Positions 7,426-15,925 of a stretch of 64,000 bases of DNA are shown piece by piece; within the stretch, counting starts at the first letter, position 1; each line of letters starts with the position of its first letter. The stretch is from Frigoribacterium sp. Leaf263 (GTDB taxonomy: Bacteria; Actinomycetota; Actinomycetes; Actinomycetales; Microbacteriaceae). The DNA is taken from NCBI RefSeq assembly GCF_001422285.1, contig NZ_LMMO01000003.1:62763-126762 (forward strand), given 5' to 3'. The notes under the pieces are model-generated. The model made no database searches. It was not told the origin of the DNA and saw nothing but the letters and a program-made list of their open reading frames with translations. Both the position numbers and the translations under genes were made by a program.

Positions 7426-9177
7426 TCAGGCGTCGACGTCGCGCAGCCAGACCGCCGCGTTGGGCGGCAGGGCGGGCCCGTCGAGCGTCATGGTCGACAG
7501 CAGCACCTCGCCGAGGGGCAGCTCGACGGCGACCTCGCCCAGGTTCGCGAGCACGGTGACCCCGGCGGTGCGGAACGCCACGACGTCTCGCGAGTACTCG
7601 TCGAGCCAGCCGATCTCCGCCGTGCCCAGGTCGAGCTCCGATCGCAGACGGAGAGCCAGCCGGTACAGCTCGAGCGTCGAGCCGGTCACGCCCACCTGCT
7701 CGTCCCGGGCGTACGTCGACCAGTCCGACGGCTGCGGCAGCCAGGAGGCGCCGGTCGAGTTGAACCCGAAGGCCGGCTCGCCGGAGGCCCAGGGCAGAGG
7801 CACACGGCACCCGTCCCGCCCGTAGCGTTCGCCCTTCGTGCGGAACCAGGTGGGATCCTGACGGCTGTCGTCGGGGAGATCGATGGCCTCGGGGAGTCCG
7901 AGCTCCTCGCCCTGATAGAGGTAGGCGCTGCCGGGGAGCGCGAGCATGACGGCCGTGGCCGCGCGGGCGCGGGCGAGACCGAGCTCGGGGATCGGGAGGC
8001 CGGCGCTGAGGGGGCCGATGCCGTGGCCCTGGGGGTTCTCGGCGGTGAGGGCGAGGCGGCTGGCGTGCCGGACGACGTCGTGGTTGCTCAGCACCCAGGT
8101 GCTGGGCGCCCCGACGCTCGAGAACACCTCGAGGGAGGAGTCGACGACCCGACGGATCTCGCCCGCCGACCAGCCCGTCTCGAGGTACGAGAAGTTGAAC
8201 GCCTGGTGCATCTCGTCGGGACGCACCCAGTCGGCCAGTCGCGACAGCGGTTCGACCCAGGCCTCGGCGACGAGCACGCGGTCGCCGGGGTACTCGTCGA
8301 GCACGGTGCGCCAGGTGCGGTAGATCTCGTGGACCCCGTCCTGGCCCCAGTAGGGCGGGGGAGCGGACTCGCCCTGGCCGCCGCCCATGCTGCCGGCGTC
8401 GGAGGGGGGCGTGTAGTCGGGCAGGCCCTCGGCCTTGATCATGCCGTGGGCGACGTCGACGCGGAACCCGTCGACCCCGCGGTCGAGCCAGAAGCGGAGC
8501 ACGTCGATGAACTGCTCGCGCACCCACGGGTCGGTCCAGTCGAGGTCGGGCTGCGACGAGTCGAAGAGGTGGAGGTACCACTGGCCGGGCGAGCCGTCGG
8601 CCTCGGTCACCCGAGTCCAGGCCGGGCCTCCGAAGATCGACTCCCAGTTGTTCGGCGGCAGCTCGCCGTCGTCCCCCCGGCCGTCGCGGAAGAGGTAGTG
8701 GCCGCGCTCGACCGAGCCGGGCTCCGCCGCCAGCGCCGCCTGGAACCAGGCGTGGTCCGACGAGGTGTGGTTGGGGACGACGTCGACGATGACCCTCAGC
8801 CCGAGGTCCGTCGCTCGCGCGCGCAGGGCGTCGAAGTCGTCGAGGCTGCCGAACAGCGGGTCGACGTCGCGGTAGTCGGCGACGTCGTAGCCGGCGTCGC
8901 GCTGCGGGGATCGGTAGAACGGCGACAGCCACACGGCGTCGACCCCCAGGTCGGCGAGATCGCCGAGCCGGGAGGTGATGCCGGGCAGATCGCCGATGCC
9001 GTCTCCGTCGGAGTCGGCGAACGAGCGGGGGTAGACCTGGTAGATGACGGCAGACCGCCACCACTCGCCGCCCCTCTCCGACGAGGGGCTCGGAGCCTCG
9101 TCGATGAGGGTGGTGGCGTCGGTCTCGGAGTCTGCGGGGGCGTCGAGCGTGTCGCCCGTGGGCTCTGATGAGGACAT
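7426..9177 (-). CDS. GH13 family alpha-glucosidase / oligo-1,6-glucosidase-like enzyme
   Basis: A 583-residue cytoplasmic glycoside hydrolase with no signal peptide. The catalytic (beta/alpha)8 barrel starts WWRSAVIYQVYPRSFADSDG. Catalytic residues are in place: nucleophile D241 in GFRVDVAHG, acid/base E305 in LVAEAWVE, and D367 in LSNHDVVRH; the first conserved region is DVVPNHTS. The order and the SDAGSMGG-containing insertion match actinobacterial alpha-glucosidases acting on maltose or isomaltose-type oligosaccharides; the linkage is not certain. A TATCGT -10 box ends 6 nt before the ATG, implying a leaderless transcript. No sugar transporter is adjacent, so it is probably a stand-alone housekeeping or storage-sugar gene. 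Confidence 0.9.
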   Translation of the reverse strand: MSSSEPTGDTLDAPADSETDATTLIDEAPSPSSERGGEWWRSAVIYQVYPRSFADSDGDGIGDLPGITSRLGDLADLGVDAVWLSPFYRSPQRDAGYDVADYRDVDPLFGSLDDFDALRARATDLGLRVIVDVVPNHTSSDHAWFQAALAAEPGSVERGHYLFRDGRGDDGELPPNNWESIFGGPAWTRVTEADGSPGQWYLHLFDSSQPDLDWTDPWVREQFIDVLRFWLDRGVDGFRVDVAHGMIKAEGLPDYTPPSDAGSMGGGQGESAPPPYWGQDGVHEIYRTWRTVLDEYPGDRVLVAEAWVEPLSRLADWVRPDEMHQAFNFSYLETGWSAGEIRRVVDSSLEVFSSVGAPSTWVLSNHDVVRHASRLALTAENPQGHGIGPLSAGLPIPELGLARARAATAVMLALPGSAYLYQGEELGLPEAIDLPDDSRQDPTWFRTKGERYGRDGCRVPLPWASGEPAFGFNSTGASWLPQPSDWSTYARDEQVGVTGSTLELYRLALRLRSELDLGTAEIGWLDEYSRDVVAFRTAGVTVLANLGEVAVELPLGEVLLSTMTLDGPALPPNAAVWLRDVDA

Positions 9178-9254
9178 GAGGCCACGATACGGCAGGGCGT
9201 CGGGCGGTCATCCGCTAGCGTGCAGTCACGACCCGACTGCGATTGGCCCCCACC

Positions 9255-10220
9255 GTGACCCCACCGAGCGTCCCCGCGACCGCCGACGATCCGACCGACG
9301 GGCCCGTCTTCCCCCTCGCCCTCGGCACCAACGTCTTCGGCTGGACGGTGGGTGCGCCCACCGCCTTCGAGGTGCTCGACGTCTTCGTCGGCGACGGCGG
9401 CCGCATCATCGACACCGCGGACGTCTACTCGGCCTGGCTGCCCGGCAACGTGGGCGGCGAGTCGGAGACGATCATCGGTCGGTGGATCGCCCGCCCGGGC
9501 AATCGCGAACGGGTGCTGCTGAGCACGAAGTGCGGTCAGCATCCCGACGCCCCGGGGCTCACCCGCACGAGCATCCGGACCGCCGTGGACGCGTCCCTGC
9601 GCCGGCTGCGCACCGACTACATCGACTACTACTTCACTCACTTCGACGACGACGAGACCCCGCTCGACGAGACGGTCGCGGCGCTCAGCGAACTGGTCGA
9701 CGAGGGCAAGATCCGATACCCCGCCGCGTCGAACTACACGGGCGCGAGACTCCGGCAGGCGCTCGCGATCGCCGATCGCGACGGTCTGCACCGCTTCGCC
9801 GCCGTCCAGGCCGCCTACAATCTCGTGCGCCGGACGGACTACGAGAACGACGTCCAGCCGATCGTCGACCACTTCGGTCTCGCCGTCCTGCCGCACTCGT
9901 CGCTCGCCAGCGGATTCCTCACCGGCAAGTACCGAGGCGACTCGGGTCGGGGCGACTCCCCACGCGGCAACCGCGCCCTCAGCTACGTGACCCCCAAGAA
10001 CCTCGGCATCGTCGAGGTGCTCGTCGAGATCGCCGACCGACAGCGCGTCGTGCCGGGTGCGGTCGCCATCGCCTGGCTGGCGACCCGTCAGAACGTGGTC
10101 GGCGCCCTCGCGAGCGCTCGGACGACGATCCAGCTCGAAGGGCTCCTCGAGTCGGCCGGCGTCGAGTTCTCCGAGCACGACCTCGCCGCCCTCGAGGCCG
10201 TGTCGGGGCCGCCCGCCTGA
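9255..10220 (+). CDS. Aldo/keto reductase
   Basis: A 321-residue NADPH-dependent oxidoreductase of the AKR superfamily with the (beta/alpha)8 fold. The catalytic tetrad is recognisable: Asp and Tyr in IIDTADVYSAW, Lys in LLSTKCG and His in YYFTHFD. The middle SNYTGARLRQAL and AAYNLVRR segments resemble the AKR11/12 (YhdN/Tas-like) branch. The substrate is unknown. GTG 9255 is used as start; TTG 9243 in frame is possible. The gene is divergent from the GH13 gene with a 77-bp spacer and convergent with the 2H phosphoesterase gene. The TGACCCGCGCCTCC repeat begins at its stop. Confidence 0.9.
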   Translation: MTPPSVPATADDPTDGPVFPLALGTNVFGWTVGAPTAFEVLDVFVGDGGRIIDTADVYSAWLPGNVGGESETIIGRWIARPGNRERVLLSTKCGQHPDAPGLTRTSIRTAVDASLRRLRTDYIDYYFTHFDDDETPLDETVAALSELVDEGKIRYPAASNYTGARLRQALAIADRDGLHRFAAVQAAYNLVRRTDYENDVQPIVDHFGLAVLPHSSLASGFLTGKYRGDSGRGDSPRGNRALSYVTPKNLGIVEVLVEIADRQRVVPGAVAIAWLATRQNVVGALASARTTIQLEGLLESAGVEFSEHDLAALEAVSGPPA

Positions 10221-10231
10221 CCCGCGCCTCC
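10218..10231 (+). repeat. 14-mer repeat TGACCCGCGCCTCC at a stop codon, copy 2
   Basis: It starts at the TGA of the aldo/keto reductase gene. The four bases before it (CGCC) also match copy 1, giving an 18-nt identity between the ends of two unrelated genes. It fills part of the 38-bp gap between convergent genes. Confidence 0.6.
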
Positions 10232-10258
10232 CCGGTCCGGACCGCCGACGTCCTCGCG

Positions 10259-10822
10259 TCAGAGGATCGTCACGGTCCTCGCGTCGGAGTCCCACCGACG
10301 GAGGGCCACGACCCGGCCGCTCTCGGGGGGCCCCGCTGCACCGCCCGGCTCCGGTGCCGTCGTCGAGGCGGCGGCCCGGTCGGCCTCGGCCAGCACCTCG
10401 ATGGCGCGTGCCAGCTGATCGGGGTCCAGCCGCGAGGCGAGCGTCACGTGGGGCGTCCACCCACCGGGGGTGGTGTGCGCCACCGTCGCCGCGCCTCCTG
10501 CGCTCTCGTGCACGTCCCGGTGCAGGGCGAGCAGGGCCGCCGTCGGGATGACGCCGCGGGCGAGGACGAGCCCGCGGGGCGGGCGCCCGAAGACGACGAG
10601 TCCGCCCAGTCCGAGCGGCAGGGGCAGGGCGCGGGAGATCCGCCGGAGGCGCGGGTCGGCCCGGTCGTCGAGGTGCTCCGTCACCGACAGGCTCACGTGC
10701 GGCGCGTTGGTCTCACCCGCGTGATGGGCGAGGGAGGGCAGCCCCGCGCCGGCGAGGGCGGCCCAGGACTCGCGGACGCCCGCGTCGGTGACGTCGTCGA
10801 GGAGCAGTTCGATGCTGTGCAC
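10259..10822 (-). CDS. 2H phosphoesterase / 2'-5' RNA ligase family protein
   Basis: A 187-residue protein with the two hallmark H-x-S/T-x motifs: HVSL (in NAPHVSLSVTEH) and HVTL (in WTPHVTLASRLD). These mark the 2H phosphoesterase superfamily, whose members act on cyclic phosphates or 2',5'-linked nucleotides. The cellular substrate is unknown. The GTG at 10822 is preferred because the residues upstream (Arg/Cys-rich) look non-coding and a CAGAAT -10-like box sits 7 nt before it. The gene stands alone, convergent with the aldo/keto reductase. Confidence 0.85.
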   Translation of the reverse strand: MHSIELLLDDVTDAGVRESWAALAGAGLPSLAHHAGETNAPHVSLSVTEHLDDRADPRLRRISRALPLPLGLGGLVVFGRPPRGLVLARGVIPTAALLALHRDVHESAGGAATVAHTTPGGWTPHVTLASRLDPDQLARAIEVLAEADRAAASTTAPEPGGAAGPPESGRVVALRRWDSDARTVTIL

Positions 10823-10949
10823 CCGGTCGATTCTGCGCCGTCGAGGGGTGACGCGCCGGGTGCGCGACGGGTGGCAGCAGCACCCTCCGGGCTCTGCTAA
10901 CATTGCCTGGTGCCAATCGGCCGCGAGCAGATCGCGACCCGGTGGTCAC

Positions 10950-11021
<72 letters not shown>

Positions 11022-11072
11022 CCGGCTGTCACGGTCCCGTCGCTCATCGATACGGCGGGGTTCACAGCCTGC

Positions 11073-11146
11073 GGCGGGGTAGCTCAGTTGGTTAGAGCAC
11101 ACGGCTCATAATCGTGGTGTCGCGGGTTCGAGTCCCGCCCTCGCTA
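11073..11146 (+). tRNA. tRNA-Met (CAT), elongator type
   Basis: A 74-nt tRNA with acceptor GGCGGGG pairing CCTCGCT (two G-U pairs) and discriminator A11146. The anticodon CAT is at 11107-11109 in loop CTCATAA. The anticodon stem CACGG/TCGTG lacks the three G-C pairs of initiator tRNA, so elongator Met is favoured; a tRNA-Ile2 with modified C34 is much less likely. CCA is not encoded. It lies 51 nt after tRNA-Thr. Confidence 0.93.
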
Positions 11147-11150
11147 CCGC

Positions 11151-11172
11151 AAGGCCCTCTCCGGAGGGCCTT
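11151..11172 (+). terminator. Intrinsic terminator of the tRNA-Thr/tRNA-Met unit
   Basis: A perfect 9-bp stem AAGGCCCTC/GAGGGCCTT with tetraloop TCCG, followed by CTGTCGTC. It begins 4 nt after tRNA-Met. Confidence 0.85.
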
Positions 11173-11294
11173 CTGTCGTCTGCGGCCCGGTCCGCCCGAT
11201 CCGTCCGGTCGCAGCACCGTCCGATCCGATGGCGTCGTGTCAACCCGAGCGGCCACGCCGGTCGTGGCGGCCCTGCGGCGGAATAGCATGACGT

Positions 11295-12476
11295 ATGCCC
11301 GCCCCCGCCGATCCCGTCAGCATCCGCAGCATCGGCACCGCCGTTCCCGACACGGTCATCGGCCAGGAGCACATCCGAGACGTGTTCCGCACGCAGCCGG
11401 GGCTGAGCCGCCTCGCGACCCGCCTCGTCGGGTCCGTCTTCGACGCGGCCGCGATCGACACCCGCCACACGGTCATCGACGAGCTCGGCGCCGGCGGGTC
11501 GGAGGGCGGCGGCCTCGGGTCGGAACCCCTCGAGGCGCCCGTCTTCCTCGACTCCGAGACCGGCCGCATCCTCGATCCGAGCACCGGCACGCGCAACGAC
11601 GTCTACGTCGAGCGGAGCCCGGCCCTCTTCGAGGCGGCCGCACGTGACGCCCTCGATCGCGCCGAGGGGATCACGGCCGCCGACGTCACCCATGTCGTCA
11701 CCGTCTCGTGCACCGGCTTCTTCGCGCCCGGCCCCGACTACCTCCTCGTCCGCGCGCTCGGGCTGGCCGCCTCGACGCGCCGCCTCCACATCGGCTTCAT
11801 GGGCTGCTACGGCGCATTCCCCGCGATCCGATCGGCCCGCGACACGTGCCTGGCCGACCCGGACGCCGTGGTGCTCGTGGTCTGCGCCGAGCTCTGCACT
11901 CTGCATCTGCGGAGCTCGTCCGACCCCGACGCGATCGTGGCGTCCTCCGTCTTCGCCGACGGCGCGGCGGCCGCGATCATCACGGCTCGGCCCGCGCCCG
12001 AGGGCAGCCGGGTGCTCGACGTCGAGGCTCTCGAGACCGTGCTGACGCCGGTCGGCGAGGGCGACATGGCGTGGAGCATCGGCGACAGCGGCTTCGACAT
12101 GGTCCTCAGCAGCTACGTGCCCCACATCGTCGAGCAGCACGTCGACGAGGCCCTGGCGGCTCTGTGGACCGACGGGCTCAGGGCCGCCGACATCGACCTC
12201 TGGGCCGTCCACCCGGGCGGACGGAGCATCGTCGACCGCGTGCAGAACCGCCTCGGTCTCGCCGACCACCAGGTCGCCGCGTCGCGGAAGGTCCTGCGCG
12301 AGGCGGGCAACATGTCGAGCGCGACGGTGCTGTTCGTGATGCGCGAGGCCCTGACCGGCGAAGGAGGCGCGTGGTCGTCCACCGCGCCTCCTCGGCCTCA
12401 GCGGGTGGTCGCGATGGCCTTCGGGCCGGGACTCACCGTCGAGACGGGATCGTTCCGCAGCCGGATCGCCTCGTGA
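11295..12476 (+). CDS. Type III polyketide synthase
   Basis: A 393-residue thiolase-fold enzyme of the chalcone/stilbene synthase family. The catalytic triad is intact: C139 in VSCTGFFAPG, H306 in WAVHPGGRS and N339 in EAGNMSSATV. Bacterial members extend an acyl starter with malonyl-CoA and cyclise it to a resorcinol, pyrone or tetrahydroxynaphthalene. A TAGCAT box ends 5 nt before the ATG, indicating a leaderless start. It heads a three-gene operon with GTGA overlaps into a methyltransferase and an FAD hydroxylase, the gene content of the Streptomyces srsABC phenolic-lipid operon. The starter unit cannot be predicted. A GGAGGCGCG/CGCGCCTCC inverted pair lies in its 3' end (12363-12391). Confidence 0.93.
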   Translation: MPAPADPVSIRSIGTAVPDTVIGQEHIRDVFRTQPGLSRLATRLVGSVFDAAAIDTRHTVIDELGAGGSEGGGLGSEPLEAPVFLDSETGRILDPSTGTRNDVYVERSPALFEAAARDALDRAEGITAADVTHVVTVSCTGFFAPGPDYLLVRALGLAASTRRLHIGFMGCYGAFPAIRSARDTCLADPDAVVLVVCAELCTLHLRSSSDPDAIVASSVFADGAAAAIITARPAPEGSRVLDVEALETVLTPVGEGDMAWSIGDSGFDMVLSSYVPHIVEQHVDEALAALWTDGLRAADIDLWAVHPGGRSIVDRVQNRLGLADHQVAASRKVLREAGNMSSATVLFVMREALTGEGGAWSSTAPPRPQRVVAMAFGPGLTVETGSFRSRIAS

Positions 12477-13207
12477 GTCGAGCGCCCCGTGCGGCGCGGG
12501 TCGACCTCGACCGGCGCGACGCCGGTCTGGTCGAGCTGATGGACGATCCCGACTGCGACCTGCGGCTGCTCGAGAGGACGTACGGCCTGTTCCCGCTCGT
12601 GAACGCGCTCGTGGGCGGGTGGGGGGCGATCTACCGGGAGCTTCTCCGGCCGATGATGTCCGACGAGCGGCCGCTCCGGCTGCTCGATCTCGGTTCCGGG
12701 GGCGGTGACGTCGCACGCGGTCTGATGCGTCGCGCCCGGAAGGACGGTCTCCGTCTCGAGATCGTCGCCGCGGACCCGGACGCTCGCGCGCACGGCTGGG
12801 CCTCCGAGCACCCGCTGCCCGGCGTCGAGTACCGGTGCGTGTCGAGCGGGGATCTCGTGACGGCGGGCGAGCGCTTCGACGTCGTCGTCTCGAACCACGT
12901 CCTGCACCACCTCGACGACGAGGCGCGCGCATCCGTCCTGGACGACAGCGAGAGACTGGCGGAGCGCCTCGTCGTGCACGTCGACATCCGGCGGGCGCGC
13001 ACCGCTTACCTCGCGTACTGGATCGGGAGCCTCCCGCTCGCCGGGCGCTCGTTCGTCCGCGTCGACGGCCTGCGCTCGATCCGTCGCAGCTTCCGGCCCG
13101 ACGAGCTCCGAGCCGTCGTCCCGCCGCGGTGGCGCGTGGTCGCCCGCCGTCCGTTCCGGCTCTGGCTCGTGCACGCACCCGAGCGGGCCAGGGAGGAGGC
13201 GGCGTGA
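12473..13207 (+). CDS. SAM-dependent class I methyltransferase of the type III PKS operon
   Basis: A 244-residue cytoplasmic methyltransferase. SAM-binding motif I is LLDLGSGGGDVARGL, followed by an acidic motif II end (IVAADPD) and a motif near FDVVVSNHVLHHLDD. GTG 12473 overlaps the PKS stop as GTGA, and the stop overlaps the next gene in the same way, so it is translationally coupled on both sides. The N-terminal LMDDPDCDLRLLERTYGLF resembles methyltransferases next to actinobacterial type III PKS genes. Inferred role: O- or C-methylation of the polyketide phenol. It is soluble, with no membrane segments. Confidence 0.88.
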   Translation: MSRAPRAARVDLDRRDAGLVELMDDPDCDLRLLERTYGLFPLVNALVGGWGAIYRELLRPMMSDERPLRLLDLGSGGGDVARGLMRRARKDGLRLEIVAADPDARAHGWASEHPLPGVEYRCVSSGDLVTAGERFDVVVSNHVLHHLDDEARASVLDDSERLAERLVVHVDIRRARTAYLAYWIGSLPLAGRSFVRVDGLRSIRRSFRPDELRAVVPPRWRVVARRPFRLWLVHAPERAREEAA

Positions 13208-14361
13208 GGCGGATGCACGACGTCGCCGTGGTCGGCGGCGGCTCCGTCGGGGTCTTCGCCGCGCTGCTGCTCGCCCGGCAGGGACTCGACGTCGTCGTCT
13301 GGGAGCGCCGCGCCGCGCCTCCCGAGCAGTCGCGGGCCATCGGCATCCATCCGCCGTCGCTGCGGGCGTTCGACGCCGTCGACCTCGCCGACGACATCGT
13401 CGCGGGGGCCGTGCGGATCACGGACGCGGAGGCTCGCGGATCGGGCCGCACGCTGGGTCGCCTGAGCTTCGCCCGCGTCGACACGCGGTACCCGTTCGTG
13501 GCGGCGAGACCGCAGTCCGAGACGGAGCGGCTGCTCCGCGCCCGACTCGCGTCCGTCGCCCCCGACGCTCTGCGTCTCGGCGTCGAGGCCCTGTCGCTCG
13601 AGCAGACGGCCGAGCACGTCGTGCTGCGGGGGAGCGGACCGGACGGGCCGGCCGAGGTCGCGGCGCGGTTCGTCCTGGCCGCCGACGGTGCCCGCAGCAC
13701 CGTGCGGAGACTCGTCGGCATCTCGGCTCCGGCGTCGGAACGAGGCGATCACTACGCGATGGCCGACGTCCGCGACGACACCGGCGACGGCGAGAGGGCC
13801 GTCGTGTCGCTCGAGGGCGCCGGGGTGGTCGAGTCGTTCCCCCTCCCGGGCGGCGTCCGGAGATTCGTGGTCGCCACGCCCGTCCCGGCCGACGGAGCCT
13901 CGGTCGAGACCGTGGCGCGACTCGTCGCCGAGAGGACCGGACTGGCGCTCGACCCCTCCACCGGGACGATGAGCAGTTCGTTCACCGTGCGGACGCGACT
14001 CGCGACGTCGACCGTGGCCGGTCGTGTCGTCCTGATCGGCGATGCGGCTCATCAGATCAGCCCGATCGGCGGTCAGGGCATGAATCTCGGCTGGCTCGAC
14101 GCCGAGGCGGTCGCGCCGGTCATCGGCAGGGCTCTGCGCCGGGCGGGCGGGCGGCGTCTCGATCCGCAGCTGTTCGCCGGCTACGAGGAGGCGCGGCGAC
14201 GGTCCGCGCATCGTGCGGCCCGTCAGGCGCAGGTCAACACGGCCCTCGGCCGCCCGTGCGGTCCGGTCGCGCTCGCAGCCCGACGGACCGTGATCCGCCT
14301 GGGTCTCGGCCTCCCGACGTCGGGCCTGCTCGCAGCGACGTACGCGATGCGCTTCGTCTGA
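13204..14361 (+). CDS. FAD-dependent monooxygenase (aromatic hydroxylase family)
   Basis: A 385-residue class A flavoprotein monooxygenase. Family motifs are in order: the FAD Rossmann motif VAVVGGGSVGVFAALLLA near the N-terminus, the DG motif FVLAADGARSTVRRLVG, and the GD motif VVLIGDAAHQISPIGGQGMN. GTG 13204 overlaps the methyltransferase stop; ATG 13213 is an alternative three codons in. In this operon the expected job is hydroxylation or oxidative decarboxylation of the phenolic polyketide towards a quinone, as SrsC does in Streptomyces griseus. Convergent with the UbiA gene 27 bp downstream. Confidence 0.9.
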   Translation: MRRMHDVAVVGGGSVGVFAALLLARQGLDVVVWERRAAPPEQSRAIGIHPPSLRAFDAVDLADDIVAGAVRITDAEARGSGRTLGRLSFARVDTRYPFVAARPQSETERLLRARLASVAPDALRLGVEALSLEQTAEHVVLRGSGPDGPAEVAARFVLAADGARSTVRRLVGISAPASERGDHYAMADVRDDTGDGERAVVSLEGAGVVESFPLPGGVRRFVVATPVPADGASVETVARLVAERTGLALDPSTGTMSSSFTVRTRLATSTVAGRVVLIGDAAHQISPIGGQGMNLGWLDAEAVAPVIGRALRRAGGRRLDPQLFAGYEEARRRSAHRAARQAQVNTALGRPCGPVALAARRTVIRLGLGLPTSGLLAATYAMRFV

Positions 14362-14388
14362 TCGCACCGCCGGCCGTGACGGGCGCCG

Positions 14389-15276
14389 TCAGCGCGCGGT
14401 CAGGGCTGCTCCACCGACGGCGAGCTGCGCCACCAGGAGCAGCGCCGACGCCATGATCAGCCGGAACAGCAGCCGCGACGACCGGCCCTGCAGCACGGCG
14501 GCCGCGCCGATGCCGGCCAGGGCGACGACGACCGCGGCTCCGCCGAACGCGAGGGCGAGGTGCGGGCCGTCGATGTCCGCGGGGCTCGATGTGAGCTGAC
14601 CGACGAGGGCGAGCACGGCGGCCGACGCCAGCGCTCCGAACGCGACGAGACCGGCGCGGAGCCGGCCGAGTCGGTGAGGGAGCCCCACGATGCCCGTCCG
14701 AGCGTCGTCCGCCAGATCGGGCAGCACGTTGGTGAAGTGGATCGCCACCCCGAAGACGGCGCCGACGCCCAGCGCCCAGAGGGCCGGAGGGGCCGGGGGC
14801 GCGTCGGCGAGGGTCACGACGGCGGGGAGGATCCCGAAGCTGACGACGAACGGCACGACGGAGGCGGGCGTGCCCTTCAACCCCGCGTTGTACGCCAGAC
14901 CCGAGGCCAGCAGGACGGCATGAGCGATCCCGGTGCCGGGCCCCAGGGCGAAGGGCAGTCCGAACCCGATCAGCGCGCACGCCACGGCCACGATGAGGAT
15001 CGTGCGTGCAGCGATCACGCCCTGAGCGATCGGCTTGTCGCGGCGACCGACCCGGCGGTCGCGTTCGGCGTCGATCACGTCGTTCGAGAGACCGATCGCC
15101 AGTTGACCGGCGAGGACGCCGACGGCGACGACGGCCAGGCGGTCCGCCGGGAGTCCGATGGCGAGGCCGAGCACGACGGTCAGGACGGTGACCGTGAGCG
15201 TGGGACCGGGGTGCGACGACCGCAGCACCGCGGCGACCACCCGCAGAGCGGAGCCGGGCGACGCACGAGTGCTCAC
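14389..15276 (-). CDS. UbiA-family prenyltransferase
   Basis: A 295-residue integral membrane protein with about eight to nine predicted helices. The first Asp-rich motif N65-D-x-x-D69-x-x-x-D73 (NDVIDAERDRR) and a second, DLADDARTGI, bind the Mg2+-diphosphate of an isoprenyl donor. UbiA enzymes prenylate aromatic acceptors or act in related polyprenyl chemistry. It faces the type III PKS operon tail to tail, so it plausibly prenylates that product at the membrane, with donor from the polyprenyl synthase pool. GTG 15276 is the chosen start; the upstream 220 bp contains a strong hairpin. It could instead belong to an unrelated quinone or carotenoid pathway. Confidence 0.85.
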   Translation of the reverse strand: MSTRASPGSALRVVAAVLRSSHPGPTLTVTVLTVVLGLAIGLPADRLAVVAVGVLAGQLAIGLSNDVIDAERDRRVGRRDKPIAQGVIAARTILIVAVACALIGFGLPFALGPGTGIAHAVLLASGLAYNAGLKGTPASVVPFVVSFGILPAVVTLADAPPAPPALWALGVGAVFGVAIHFTNVLPDLADDARTGIVGLPHRLGRLRAGLVAFGALASAAVLALVGQLTSSPADIDGPHLALAFGGAAVVVALAGIGAAAVLQGRSSRLLFRLIMASALLLVAQLAVGGAALTAR

Positions 15277-15323
15277 GATGCGATCCGGGGATCGGCGATC
15301 GGTGTCACGGAGGTCGGAGCTGA

Positions 15324-15353
15324 CGTGCCCGGACCGGTGAGGATCCGGGCACG
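15324..15353. other. Perfect 10-bp stem-loop upstream of the UbiA gene
   Basis: CGTGCCCGGA and TCCGGGCACG pair perfectly around a 10-nt loop, about 50 bp upstream of the UbiA start. It could lie in the leader RNA or mark a protein site. The rest of the 222-bp gap (15277-15498) shows no gene. Confidence 0.5.
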
Positions 15354-15498
15354 CACCCCGGTGCCGCAGGGTCGATGGGGCAAGCGGATCAGAACCAGCT
15401 CCAGACCGAGAGGGGGCACCTGCGTCGAGTTACCATCCCAGACGTGGGACGAGCATACGTCGCGCCGGTCCGGGTGAGAAGACTCGGGACGCGAACGG

Positions 15499-15858
15499 TC
15501 AGGCTCCGCGCCCCGTCTTCTGCTGGAGGCGGTCGATGTGCTCGCTCGCCTCGGCCTTGGTCATGTCGGCGGGGAGCTCCTCGCCGGCCTCACGAGCGAG
15601 TGTGTCGAGGTAGCTCTTCTGCGGGCCGGTGATGGGCTCGTCGCCGGTGACCCACTGCTCCGGGTCCTTCGAGGCGGTGTTCGAGGCGTCGGGGCGCTCG
15701 CCGCCGAGCGTCTCGCCGGTGGGGGCGTCGCCGCTCGGGGCCTGGCCGCCGAGGGTCTCGCCACCGGGGGTCGTGCCGTCGGCGGGTGCGGTCTGCTCGG
15801 CCTCGGCCGAGGCGGGGTCGACGGGCGTGATGTCGGGATCGATGTTGGAGTCGCTCAT
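15499..15858 (-). CDS. DUF3072 domain protein
   Basis: A 119-residue protein. The first 65 residues are acidic, Gly/Pro/Thr-rich and low in complexity, with three related GGETLGG/TGETLGG units. The C-terminal half (EQWVTGDEPITGPQKSYLDT through KAEASEHIDRLQ) matches DUF3072, a small actinobacterial domain of unknown function. No signal peptide or membrane segment is visible. A TACGGT box ends 6 nt before the ATG, so a leaderless monocistronic mRNA is likely. DUF3072 proteins are often small and soluble; no function is claimed. Confidence 0.85.
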   Translation of the reverse strand: MSDSNIDPDITPVDPASAEAEQTAPADGTTPGGETLGGQAPSGDAPTGETLGGERPDASNTASKDPEQWVTGDEPITGPQKSYLDTLAREAGEELPADMTKAEASEHIDRLQQKTGRGA

Positions 15859-15925
15859 GCCGTGACCGTACGCCGTGCCACCGACACCCGTCCCAGCATC
15901 GGGGGCGCTCGGTACACTCGTCGAC

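Noticed and set aside
9216-9221. TAGCGT box as a leaderless promoter for the aldo/keto reductase gene
   Set aside because: Six nt downstream the in-frame codon is ACG, not a normal start; the first usable start, TTG 9243 or GTG 9255, is too far away for a leaderless mRNA.
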